This document shows, one piece after another, positions 42,032 to 50,509 of a DNA stretch of 64,000 nucleotides. The notes beneath the pieces were generated by a model. The model made no database searches. It worked only from the letters and a program-made list of their open reading frames with translations, and had not been told where the DNA came from. The first letter of the stretch is position 1. Each line of letters opens with the position of its first letter. Location: contig DDXA01000003.1 in NCBI GenBank assembly GCA_002347725.1, forward strand, positions 248,001 through 312,000. The letters run 5' to 3'. The stretch is from Actinobacteria bacterium UBA2272. Lineage in GTDB: Bacteria > Actinomycetota > Coriobacteriia > Anaerosomatales > Anaerosomataceae. Both the position numbers and the translations under genes were made by a program.

Positions 42032-45000
42032 ATGAGCGGCTTCGTACATCTGCACGTGCATTCGCACTTCAGCTTCATGGACGGCGTCGCCTCACCCGAT
42101 ACGCTTCTCGCGCGGGCCGCAGCCTGCGGTATGGACGCGCTCGCACTCACGGACCACCAGGGGCTCTACGGCGCGATCCGCTTCTACCGGGCGGCGCTCG
42201 CCGCCGGTGTGAAGCCGATCGTCGGCGCCGAGATCGTGATCGAGGCCGCGGGAGCCGAGGGTGACGAGGGTGATCTGCCACCGCGCATGCGCCTCGCGCG
42301 CCCCGCGCCCGTCGGCTTCGGTCGTGCTGCGGGCGCCGGCTTCCACCTCACACTCCTCGCTCGGGACCTGCGTGGCTACCGCAACCTCTGTCGGCTGCTC
42401 GCTCGCACGCACGTGCGCACAGGTGACGAGCCGTCGATCGTCACGCTCGCCGATCTCGAGCGGTGCAGCGAAGGGCTTATCGGTCTGTCGGGGTGCCCGT
42501 GTGGCGAGACGGGGGCAGCCGTACTTGCCGGGCTCGGGACACGCGGCGAGCGGGCGCTCCGGCGCCTGGCGCGTTGCTTTGCGCCTGGCGACTTCTTCGT
42601 AGAGCTCATGCACCTCATGACGCCGGACAGTCCGCGCTATGTCGCCGGGCTCGTCGCGCTCGCAAACCGATGCGGATTGCCGGTGGTGGCCACCAACAAC
42701 GTCCACTATGCCAAGCGACGCGACTTCCGCTTACATGACGTGCTCGCGTCGGCCGGTGCGCGTACCACGCTGCCGGGCCCCTACGACCGGCCCAACGCCG
42801 AGTTGTGGCTCAAGTCAGCCGGCGAGATGCGGCGGCTCTTCGCCGACGCCCCGCAGGCATGCGACGCCACGCTTGCGATCGCCGAGCGGTGCGCCCTCGA
42901 TCTCGGCTTAGGCTCGTTCCACTTCCCGGCAGCCGATGTGCCTCAGGGGGAGACCGCATACTCGGTCCTCTCCAAGGCCGCGTGGCACGGACTCGAGCAG
43001 CGGTACCGGCCGGTCACACCCGAGGCGGTACGACGGCTCCAGTACGAGCTCTCGGTGATACAGGACCTCGGCTTTCCCGAGTACTTCCTCACCGTGAAAG
43101 ACATAGTCGATTTCGCGAAGTCGCGCGACATCCGCTGCAGCGGGCGGGGGAGTGCGGGCGACTCGATCGTCACGTACGTCCTCGGCATCACGGATGCGGA
43201 CCCCATCGCGCACGACCTGCTCTTCGAACGGTTCCTGAACCCCGAGCGACGCCAGATGCCCGACATCGACGTGGACTTCGACTCGCGCCGTCGCGACGAG
43301 GTGATCGCCTACATCTACGACCGCTTCGGGCACGACCACGTGGCGATGGTAGCGACCGTCAACACGATGACCGCCCGGAGCGCCGTGCGCACGGCGGCCA
43401 AAGCGCTCGGACATGGGATCGACGAGGTCAATGCCTTCTCGCGCTACCTGCCGTGGGTGAGCTCTCACCGTCTGCCCGAGGTGCTCGCAACGTACCCCGA
43501 GTGCCGGGATCACCCGCTCCTGCGTCCGGAGCATGCACTGCTCGTGGAACTCGCCACGGAACTCGACCACACGCCGATGCACCTCGGCACGCACCTTGGC
43601 GGCTTCATCATCACGCGCGAACCGATCGAGACATGGATGCCGCTCCAGTGGGCCGCCAAAGGCGTGGTGGTCTCGCAGTACGACAAGGACGACATAGAGG
43701 CGCTCGGCCTCGTGAAGATGGACATCTTAGGTTTGCGGATGCACTCGGCCATCTCCGACACGGTGGCGCTCGCACGCAAACGCGTGGGCGAGGACGCGGT
43801 CCCCGAACCGTTCCGTCTGCCGCACGACGATCCGCGCGTGTACGAGACGATCGCCGCCGCCGACACGGTGGGGATGTTCCAACTCGAGAGCAGCGGTCAG
43901 CGCAACCTCGCGTTGCGCCTGAAGGAGCGCGACTTCGAAGACATCATCGCCGCGATCTCGCTGTTTCGCCCCGGTCCGCTCGAGGCGGAGATGATCGTGC
44001 CGTTCATCCGCCGCCGCCACGGCCTTGAGCCGGTCACGGTGCCGCATTCCGCGATGGGCGAGATCCTGCGCTCCAGTTATGGCGTGATCGTCTATCAGGA
44101 GCAGGTGCTCCAGGTGGCCAAGGCCGTCGCGGGCTTCACGCTCGCCGAGGCCGACTCCTTGCGGCGCGCGATGACCAAAGGACGCAGCCGTGAGGCGATG
44201 GAGGATATCCACGCGCACTTCGCCGAGCGGGCGGTGGCACTCGGCGTGAAACGCAGTGTGGCCGATGAGGTCTTCCGGCAGCTCGAGGGATTCGCCGCCT
44301 ACGGCTTCTGTAAGGCGCACGCAGCATGCTTCGCGGTCGTCTCCTATGCCAGTGCATGGCTCAAGACCTACTACCCGGCCGAGTTCGCCTCGGCAATTCT
44401 CAACAACGAGCCGATGGGCTTCTACAGCCCGCGCCTCGTGCTCGACGACGTGCGGCGCCACGGTATCGAGGTCTTGCCGCCGCACATCAACGACTCTTCG
44501 GCGGAGTTCACCGTGGAGCAGGACGGGGGCGCGGTTCGCGTCGGCCTCGGGAGCCTGCTCCACATGACCTCGCGCCTGTCGGAAGTCATGACGGCCGAGC
44601 GGGCGGTCCGCCCGTTTTCCGACCTCGCCGACTTCCTCAAGCGGACGCGCGCCGAAGAGCCGGCCGCACGGAGCCTCATACGCGTCGGGGCTCTCGACGG
44701 CCTGGGGGTGACCGATGCCGACAGGCCTCCCACGCGCGACGAGATGCTCGCGCTGTTGCCGGAGCTCAAGGCGGTCATTGCCAGGCAGGGCGTGGCCGGT
44801 GACGACACGCTGCTGATCGCACCTGCGCGTGCGCGGGGGCCTGTCGACACCGGCCACGTCTCGGGCTGGACGCCCGCGATGCGGCTCTCGGCAGAACTCG
44901 AATGCCTCGGACTTGCCATCACCGCGCATCCACTCACGCTTGCGCGCGCCGACCTCGAACGACGTGGCGTCACCTGGGCGCGCGACCTGCCCGCGTGCGA

Positions 45001-45373
45001 GGACCGTGCGCGCATCCGGGTGTGCGGCGTGCGCGAACGCGCACAGACGCCGCGGACGCGCTCGGGAAAAAGGACGTGTTTCCTCACGATGGAGGACCCG
45101 ACAGGCTTGATCGACGTGGTGGTCTTCGAGGATGCGCTCAACCGCTACGGCGACGTGATCGTGAAGAACCGCGCCTACCTTGTGGAGGGCGTACTGCAGA
45201 ACAATTGCGAGCGCGGCATCGCGCTGATCGCGGACCGCATCGAGCCATACGTCGTGCGTGATGAAGGGCAGCAGCAGGTGCGCCTGCGGCGCGGTGTGGG
45301 TGTCGGCCCGCTCGGACCGACGCTCGGTGGGACGGGGGCCCTGGAAGAGGACACTGAAGACATCGCATCCTAG
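42032..45373 (+). CDS. dnaE2: error-prone DNA polymerase III alpha subunit
   Basis: The 1113-residue C-family polymerase has an N-terminal PHP domain with HLHVHSHFSFMDG near 6-18 and LALTDHQGLYGA near 38-49. The polymerase core has the catalytic Asp triad region PDIDVDFDSRRRDEVI near 410-425, then FRPGPLEAEMIVP and the KAHAACFAVVSYASAWLK block. A C-terminal OB domain (near 1000) is also present. DnaE2 type rather than replicative DnaE is inferred from the length, the LexA-controlled DUF6504 partner upstream and dinB next door. Its stop codon overlaps that of dinB tail to tail. It should perform mutagenic lesion bypass. Confidence 0.9.
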   Translation: MSGFVHLHVHSHFSFMDGVASPDTLLARAAACGMDALALTDHQGLYGAIRFYRAALAAGVKPIVGAEIVIEAAGAEGDEGDLPPRMRLARPAPVGFGRAAGAGFHLTLLARDLRGYRNLCRLLARTHVRTGDEPSIVTLADLERCSEGLIGLSGCPCGETGAAVLAGLGTRGERALRRLARCFAPGDFFVELMHLMTPDSPRYVAGLVALANRCGLPVVATNNVHYAKRRDFRLHDVLASAGARTTLPGPYDRPNAELWLKSAGEMRRLFADAPQACDATLAIAERCALDLGLGSFHFPAADVPQGETAYSVLSKAAWHGLEQRYRPVTPEAVRRLQYELSVIQDLGFPEYFLTVKDIVDFAKSRDIRCSGRGSAGDSIVTYVLGITDADPIAHDLLFERFLNPERRQMPDIDVDFDSRRRDEVIAYIYDRFGHDHVAMVATVNTMTARSAVRTAAKALGHGIDEVNAFSRYLPWVSSHRLPEVLATYPECRDHPLLRPEHALLVELATELDHTPMHLGTHLGGFIITREPIETWMPLQWAAKGVVVSQYDKDDIEALGLVKMDILGLRMHSAISDTVALARKRVGEDAVPEPFRLPHDDPRVYETIAAADTVGMFQLESSGQRNLALRLKERDFEDIIAAISLFRPGPLEAEMIVPFIRRRHGLEPVTVPHSAMGEILRSSYGVIVYQEQVLQVAKAVAGFTLAEADSLRRAMTKGRSREAMEDIHAHFAERAVALGVKRSVADEVFRQLEGFAAYGFCKAHAACFAVVSYASAWLKTYYPAEFASAILNNEPMGFYSPRLVLDDVRRHGIEVLPPHINDSSAEFTVEQDGGAVRVGLGSLLHMTSRLSEVMTAERAVRPFSDLADFLKRTRAEEPAARSLIRVGALDGLGVTDADRPPTRDEMLALLPELKAVIARQGVAGDDTLLIAPARARGPVDTGHVSGWTPAMRLSAELECLGLAITAHPLTLARADLERRGVTWARDLPACEDRARIRVCGVRERAQTPRTRSGKRTCFLTMEDPTGLIDVVVFEDALNRYGDVIVKNRAYLVEGVLQNNCERGIALIADRIEPYVVRDEGQQQVRLRRGVGVGPLGPTLGGTGALEEDTEDIAS

Positions 45374-46584
45374 TCGTCTGCGTCGGGTCCATCCCGCCCG
45401 GGCTCCGGGCCACGGAAACCGATCGCGTCATCCCCGAAGCGCTCCTTCACGCGATCGATGCTCTCGACGAGCGAACGAGCACGGCGCCGTCGCTCTGTCG
45501 GTGTCTCATCGAACAGGCCGAGTTGCTCCTCGGCAGCCCCAAAACCGGACACCCCGAAGCCGAGAAGTCGCAGTCCGGCCCCCGGGGTCCAGACCGTGCG
45601 AAGGAGAGCACGCGCAATGGGCAGCATGTCGGAATCGAGGTCGGTCGGCACCTCGAGTGTCTTGCTCGCGGTCCGCGTGGAGAAGTCCGCATGCCGAACC
45701 TTCACCGTGAGCGTGCGCCCGACGAGTCCCTTGCGACGCAGCCGGGCGGCAACGCGCTCCACGAGGTCGCGCACTACCGCCTCGACCTCGGAAAGCTCCC
45801 TTATGTCGGTCGAGAACGTGTGCTCGTGCGAGACAGACTTCGCAGCGCGATCCTCGCCGACCGGTCGTTCGTCAAGGCCGCCGGCTCTGTGCACCAGCTC
45901 CGGTCCCGCTGAGCCAAGAAGCGCCGCCGCGCTCACGGAATCGAGTGCTGCGAGGTCCCCGAGCGTCCTGACCCCGGCCCCGCGCAGCCGGGTTGCTGTG
46001 GCCGCTCCTACGCCCGGAAGCGCACGTACGGGGAGTGGCGCGAGAAACCCGGCCTCCTCGCCCGGCCAGATGACGGTGATCCCGTGGGGCTTGTCGTGGT
46101 CGGACGCTATCTTCGCGACCGTCCTGGACGTGGCCACACCAAGTGAGCAGGAGAGCCCGAGCGCATCGACTCGCGTGCGGATCGAGCGCGCGATCTCCAC
46201 CGGATGGGTGTCGGCGTGACCGGCAGGCGTCACGTCGAGGTACGCCTCATCGATGGACACCTGCTGGATACGTGGCGTGAACGACGTCAGGATCTCCATG
46301 ACCGCGCAGGCGAGCTCGTGGTACCGCTCGAAGCGCGGCTTGGCCCAGATGGCGTCCGGACACAACCGCGCCGCCTGCGCTGATGGCATCGCCGAGTGGA
46401 TCCCAAAGCGGCGCGCCTCGTACGAAGCGGTCGAAACGACGCCCCTACCCGTGGCCGACCCACCGACGACGACCGGTAGCCCACGCCACTCGGGGTGGTC
46501 GAGCTGCTCGGCGGACGCGAAGAACGCGTCCATGTCCATGTGCAGTATCGCGCGGGCTGTCCACGCAGACAGTGAGGTCTCCAT
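45370..46584 (-). CDS. dinB: Y-family DNA polymerase IV
   Basis: The 404-residue translesion polymerase has HMDMDAFFASAEQ near residue 15 and SIDEAYLD near 103-110 carrying the catalytic acids. YEARRFGIHSAMP is in the fingers, ALPGVGAATATRLR is the helix-hairpin-helix thumb near 190, and the little-finger domain follows. EEQLGLFDE near 352-360 is a beta-clamp-binding motif, followed by a basic tail. I used the ATG at 46584. An in-frame start 15 codons upstream adds nothing conserved. It diverges from nfo by 59 bases. No LexA box precedes it. Confidence 0.93.
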   Translation of the reverse strand: METSLSAWTARAILHMDMDAFFASAEQLDHPEWRGLPVVVGGSATGRGVVSTASYEARRFGIHSAMPSAQAARLCPDAIWAKPRFERYHELACAVMEILTSFTPRIQQVSIDEAYLDVTPAGHADTHPVEIARSIRTRVDALGLSCSLGVATSRTVAKIASDHDKPHGITVIWPGEEAGFLAPLPVRALPGVGAATATRLRGAGVRTLGDLAALDSVSAAALLGSAGPELVHRAGGLDERPVGEDRAAKSVSHEHTFSTDIRELSEVEAVVRDLVERVAARLRRKGLVGRTLTVKVRHADFSTRTASKTLEVPTDLDSDMLPIARALLRTVWTPGAGLRLLGFGVSGFGAAEEQLGLFDETPTERRRRARSLVESIDRVKERFGDDAIGFRGPEPGRDGPDADD

Positions 46585-46643
46585 ACACGGAGTGTAGGAG
46601 GCCGGAGGACCGAACGGTAGACTGGACACCCGGAGGTGGCTGG

Positions 46644-47516
46644 ATGCTCATCGGCGCACACGTCGGCGTGGCCGGCGGCTACGACACAGCGGTGGCATAC
46701 GCGGCATCGGTTGGATGCGAGTGCCTGCAGGTCTTCGCGAAGAGTCCACGCCAGTGGGCCGCGCGCCCACTGCGAGCCGAGGTGGTCCGCGCCTTTCGCG
46801 ATGCGATCCGCGTCCACGCGATGGGGCCCGTACTCGTCCACACCGCGTACCTCATCAACCTCGGTAGCGACGATGACATTCTGTGGGAGAAGTCGTGGAC
46901 CGCGCTCGCCGACGAGATGGCCCGAGCGGCCGCACTCGGTGCCGACGCGGTCGTGACCCACCTCGGCACCGTGCACCGCAGAGATCCCGCACGAACACCC
47001 GAGCGCATCGCATCAGCCATCGATCTCGCGTTGGCTCACGCGCCAGCCGATGGCCCACGTCTCCTGCTCGAGAACACCGCGGCTGCGGGGAGCACCTTCG
47101 GCGACGGACCTGAAGAGCTCGGGTCGGTACTCGGGATGCTCGACGTGTCCGCGGGGCGTGTCGGTGTCTGTCTGGACACGTGCCACGCACACGCCGCCGG
47201 ATACGATCTGTCGCGTGCCGACGTGTGGCGCTCGCTCATCGAGGAGTTCGATCGGTGCTGCGCCATGCCGATCGAGGCGATCCACGCCAACGACTGTGCG
47301 TTCCCGACGGGGGAGCACCGTGACCGGCATGCATGGATCGGCGACGGGACGATCGGCTACGGGGGATTCGCCGCGATGTTCGACCAGCCCGCACTTGCCG
47401 GTGTCCCCGTCATCATCGAGATGCCGGGAGACGTGCCGGTCAAGGACGCCGAGAACATCACTCGGCTGAAGCGGCTCCGTGACGCTTGCGTGGAACCCGC
47501 GCCACCCGGCGCATGA
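46644..47516 (+). CDS. nfo: endonuclease IV (apurinic/apyrimidinic)
   Basis: The 290-residue TIM-barrel enzyme cleaves 5' to abasic sites. IGAHVGVAGGYDTAV near 3-17, LQVFAKSPRQW near 28-38, LVHTAYLINLGS near 63-74, LLLENTAAAGSTFG near 140-153, VGVCLDTCHAHAAGYD near 172-187, and the zinc ligands HANDC, HAWIGDGTIGYGGF and IIEMPGD all fit. GGAGG precedes ATG 46644. Its 3' end overlaps the convergent exonuclease gene by 59 bases. It is one of five repair genes in a row. Confidence 0.95.
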   Translation: MLIGAHVGVAGGYDTAVAYAASVGCECLQVFAKSPRQWAARPLRAEVVRAFRDAIRVHAMGPVLVHTAYLINLGSDDDILWEKSWTALADEMARAAALGADAVVTHLGTVHRRDPARTPERIASAIDLALAHAPADGPRLLLENTAAAGSTFGDGPEELGSVLGMLDVSAGRVGVCLDTCHAHAAGYDLSRADVWRSLIEEFDRCCAMPIEAIHANDCAFPTGEHRDRHAWIGDGTIGYGGFAAMFDQPALAGVPVIIEMPGDVPVKDAENITRLKRLRDACVEPAPPGA

Positions 47517-49140
47517 GCGACTCGACAGCCCGGACCGCGGCTGCCGGATCGTCGCCGACCGCCACCGCGGCGGGCGCGTTCTCCTGACGATACGCCTCGA
47601 TGATGATCATGTCTCGCAGCCGCCGCGGCGTGATCGCCAGCGAGCGTGAGGCGCGCTGCGCCGCCCGCGCCAGGGCTCGCTGGAGCGGTAGCGACGCGGC
47701 ATCACCGGCGACCTGCTCCCGGGAGAACCTGAGCGTCGTGTGGAGCCATCCCTGCACGATCACGTGCGCCACAACACCGATCTCATCCCCCTCAACGACC
47801 ACCACGAGTCGTTCGCGCGTCGCTCTGGCCGCCATGCCGAGTGCAGCCAGCGTGCGGTCGAGCGCACGCACCGCATCCCGGAAGCGGATCGCCTCTTCGT
47901 ACCGCTCGTCCGCGGCTGCCGACTCGCGTCGCCGATGCAACGCCTCCCGGAACGTGTCGCCGCCGCCGTTGAAGATGGCGATCGCCTCGGCCACCCTCTC
48001 GGAGTAGTCGGCCGGTTCCCCGGCGCAGTCGGCGCTGACGCACTGTCCTTCGCGGCGCTTCGGGCACTGCCTGCGAGCGCACTCGCTTGCGGGCCTGGTG
48101 CACCGGCGCAGCCGGAAATGACCAGACACCGCCGCCGAGAGAGTCTGCGCGGCCCATTCGTTGGAGACCGGGCCGAACAGGACGCCCGAGCGAAGCCGAC
48201 GCCGTGTGACCCGGAAGACGGGGTACTCGGCCGAGGGGTCGATGTGGAGGTAGATCGGCGACTTGAGCCGGTGGCGATTGCGGTTGAACTGCGGATCGTA
48301 GCGGTTGAGAAGCCGGCTCTCGAGCAGCAGAGAGTCCAGCCGCGACGTGCACGGTATGTGATCGATACTTGCCGCCTGTCCGGCGTGCGTGGGTCCGCCG
48401 GACTCGGCGGGCCCGTAGAAATGACTTCGCACCCGCGTCCGCAGGTCCTTTGCCCGGCCGACGTAGACCACCTGGCCCGCCGGATCACGGAAGAGGTACA
48501 GCCCCGGACCGTCGGGAAAGTGCGTGGCAAGCGTGAGCTTGCGCGAGAGGTCGCCCCTGCGCGCCAACCCGCACAGCATGGCGGCGTCGGCAGCCGTCAC
48601 GACGCCGTGCGCACTGAGAGCGTCGAGCATCGAGAGGAACACCTCGGCCGTCGCGGTGGCGTCGGGGAGTGCACGGTGAACGGGTTCCGCCGACGCGCCA
48701 CATGCGGCAGCGAGTGCGCGCAGGTTGTAGTGGGAGAGCCCCGGCATCAGGCGGCGAGCGAGGGAGAGGGTGTCGAGCACGGGGCGAGGGAAGGGCGATC
48801 CGAGCCATCGTTCGGCTTCGTAGTCGAGGAAACCGAGATCGAAACGGTGGTTGTGTGCGATCAGGACGGCTCCGTCGGCAAAGTCCGCGAAGTCGCTGAC
48901 CGCGTCGGACACGCCGGGCGCGTCAGCGAGAAGGTCGTCCGTGATGCCCGTGAGCTCTCGGATCGCGCCGGGAACGGTCTCGTTGGAGCGTACCAGCGTC
49001 GAGAACTGGCCGGTCACCCGACCGGCCTCGATGCGCACTGCGCCGATCTCGATGATCTCGCTCGATCCGGGTCGTCCGCCTGTGGTCTCGATATCGACCG
49101 TGACGAACGTACCGGTCCGCAAGGGTGTCTGTCCCAGCAT
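47458..49140 (-). CDS. DEDD exonuclease / GIY-YIG nuclease fusion (UvrC-N/Cho-like)
   Basis: About 560 residues from the ATG at 49140, which has GGAAG just upstream; in-frame starts up to 48 codons earlier exist. The N-terminal DEDDh exonuclease (about 12-175) has VDIETTGG, AHNHRFDLGFLD and HRALPDATATA, as in DNA polymerase III epsilon. A GIY-YIG domain follows near 210-290 with GLYLFRDPAGQVVYVGRA. A UVR-like helix pair (RRRESAAADERYEEAIRFRD) lies near 405. The UvrC RNase H-like 5' nuclease and HhH domains are absent. The fusion is typical of actinobacteria and probably acts in incision or trimming at DNA lesions. Confidence 0.9.
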   Translation of the reverse strand: MLGQTPLRTGTFVTVDIETTGGRPGSSEIIEIGAVRIEAGRVTGQFSTLVRSNETVPGAIRELTGITDDLLADAPGVSDAVSDFADFADGAVLIAHNHRFDLGFLDYEAERWLGSPFPRPVLDTLSLARRLMPGLSHYNLRALAAACGASAEPVHRALPDATATAEVFLSMLDALSAHGVVTAADAAMLCGLARRGDLSRKLTLATHFPDGPGLYLFRDPAGQVVYVGRAKDLRTRVRSHFYGPAESGGPTHAGQAASIDHIPCTSRLDSLLLESRLLNRYDPQFNRNRHRLKSPIYLHIDPSAEYPVFRVTRRRLRSGVLFGPVSNEWAAQTLSAAVSGHFRLRRCTRPASECARRQCPKRREGQCVSADCAGEPADYSERVAEAIAIFNGGGDTFREALHRRRESAAADERYEEAIRFRDAVRALDRTLAALGMAARATRERLVVVVEGDEIGVVAHVIVQGWLHTTLRFSREQVAGDAASLPLQRALARAAQRASRSLAITPRRLRDMIIIEAYRQENAPAAVAVGDDPAAAVRAVESLMRRVARVPRKRHGAASAE

Positions 49141-49284
49141 GCTGCTTCCGTGTTCAGCCCGATGCATAATCCTACCATGCGTCGACGGGAGACCCGTTTC
49201 TGTGTCGTCCGTCACCGACCGCGTCCGTAGCATATGATGTTGTTGCACCGTAAGGAGTTCGCCCCGGCTAGGTGAGGTGTCCAC

Positions 49285-50433
49285 ATGTCATTCTTCGTAG
49301 TGGAGCGCGATCCAACGGACGGCACGCTCCGCATGCTTCTGGCAGACGCGTTCCCCGATCGATCCGCAGCTCTGGCAGCGCTCACAGAGTCGGTCGCCGA
49401 CGGCACCGCCGTGATCGCCGGTGAGGTGTTCGTCGCCGACCTTGCGCTTGCCGCGCCTGTGCTCGTCATGCCGGCTCCGAGCGCGCCGAAGCCCGCGTCA
49501 GGTTCGTGGGAAGCACCCGTTCCGGAGTCCGTCTCGGTGGAACCCGACGACGTCGAGGAGACCCTGTACACCACACTCACCGACGATGAACTGCTCGCAG
49601 CAGCCCTGACCGACACCGGGGAGGATCTTCCCGCGATCGCTGACGCCGAGGAAGTCGTCGAGGCGTGGAACGCCGAGATGACGCCCGCGACGCCTGCCGC
49701 CGAACAGGAGGCCGCTCCCGGCATATTCGACGATCTCGAGAGCGCGCTCAGGCGCGCGACCGCATCGCTCGAGTCCGAAGGCGTTGTGGCTCCCGATGCC
49801 ATCGACGACGTCGAGCCCGACGAGCCTACAGTCCTTGAGACTCCGGCCGAAGCGCCCGGCGAGGACGCCGAGGAGTCATGGCCGTGGTCGAGCGCCGCGT
49901 CCGTCGACAGCGCCGAGGTGCCCGTCGATGAGCCCGAGCAGGAGCCTGCGCCGGTCGAGGATGTCGATCATGGGCCGGTCACCGGCATCGCCGAACCGCT
50001 CGGCGTCACTGCGGAGCCCGCTCCTGCTGCACCGGAACCCTCAGACGCGCCCGCCGACGACGACGAGGATGCACTGTTCGCATCACTTGGCGACGCATCG
50101 GACGAGCACTCGTCATTGATCGTCACCACGGCAGTCGAGGGCGAGGACGCATTCCTCCCCAAGCCGGTCATCCTCGGCGACTACGACGATACGCCCGAGG
50201 CGCCGGCGATCGCACCGGCGATCACGGAAGACGCGCCGATGAAGGATCCCGCTTTCGAGGAGCCAGCCGCTGGTCCGATCGCGTCACCCGAGGAGGTGAT
50301 CGCATACGTTCCGGCGGGCGATCTCGACCTCGGCGAGTACACCTGCGACGACTGCGTGTACGTCAACACCTGCCCGAAGGTCGGAGAGTCCAGCCCGAAG
50401 GAGTGCGGCTCGTTCCAGTGGAAGTCCGACTAA
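49285..50433 (+). CDS. acidic low-complexity protein with C-terminal four-Cys motif
   Basis: A 382-residue protein with no recognised family. A short ordered N-terminus (about 1-60, MSFFVVERDPTDGTLRML...) is followed by some 280 residues rich in Glu, Asp, Pro and Ala. These look disordered and contain a few short acidic helices such as FDDLESALRRATASLE. The last 30 residues hold CDDCVYVNTCPKVG and KECGSFQW, four cysteines spaced CxxC-x5-C-x10-C. This suggests a zinc or Fe-S site. No signal peptide or membrane segment is seen. Codon usage matches the host. It is transcribed divergently from the exonuclease fusion. Confidence 0.8.
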   Translation: MSFFVVERDPTDGTLRMLLADAFPDRSAALAALTESVADGTAVIAGEVFVADLALAAPVLVMPAPSAPKPASGSWEAPVPESVSVEPDDVEETLYTTLTDDELLAAALTDTGEDLPAIADAEEVVEAWNAEMTPATPAAEQEAAPGIFDDLESALRRATASLESEGVVAPDAIDDVEPDEPTVLETPAEAPGEDAEESWPWSSAASVDSAEVPVDEPEQEPAPVEDVDHGPVTGIAEPLGVTAEPAPAAPEPSDAPADDDEDALFASLGDASDEHSSLIVTTAVEGEDAFLPKPVILGDYDDTPEAPAIAPAITEDAPMKDPAFEEPAAGPIASPEEVIAYVPAGDLDLGEYTCDDCVYVNTCPKVGESSPKECGSFQWKSD

Positions 50434-50450
50434 CCACAACTTCTTGATGA

Positions 50451-50494
50451 CAGCGACGGCCCGTCTACCATATAGTGTAGATGGGCCGTCGCTG
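50451..50494 (+). terminator. 18-bp hairpin between the acidic protein and the chelatase
   Basis: CAGCGACGGCCCGTCTAC pairs with GTAGATGGGCCGTCGCTG (one G-T wobble) around an eight-base A/T-rich loop, then TTGTAG. It begins 17 bases after the upstream stop and ends 15 bases before the next ATG. It may terminate the upstream gene, or act in the chelatase leader. Confidence 0.6.
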
Positions 50495-50509
50495 TTGTAG
50501 AGGGGACGC

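Noticed and set aside
46585..46643. Possible LexA box in the dinB-nfo divergent region (CGAAC at 46611)
   Set aside because: Only one half-site is present; no GTTCG follows at the correct spacing.
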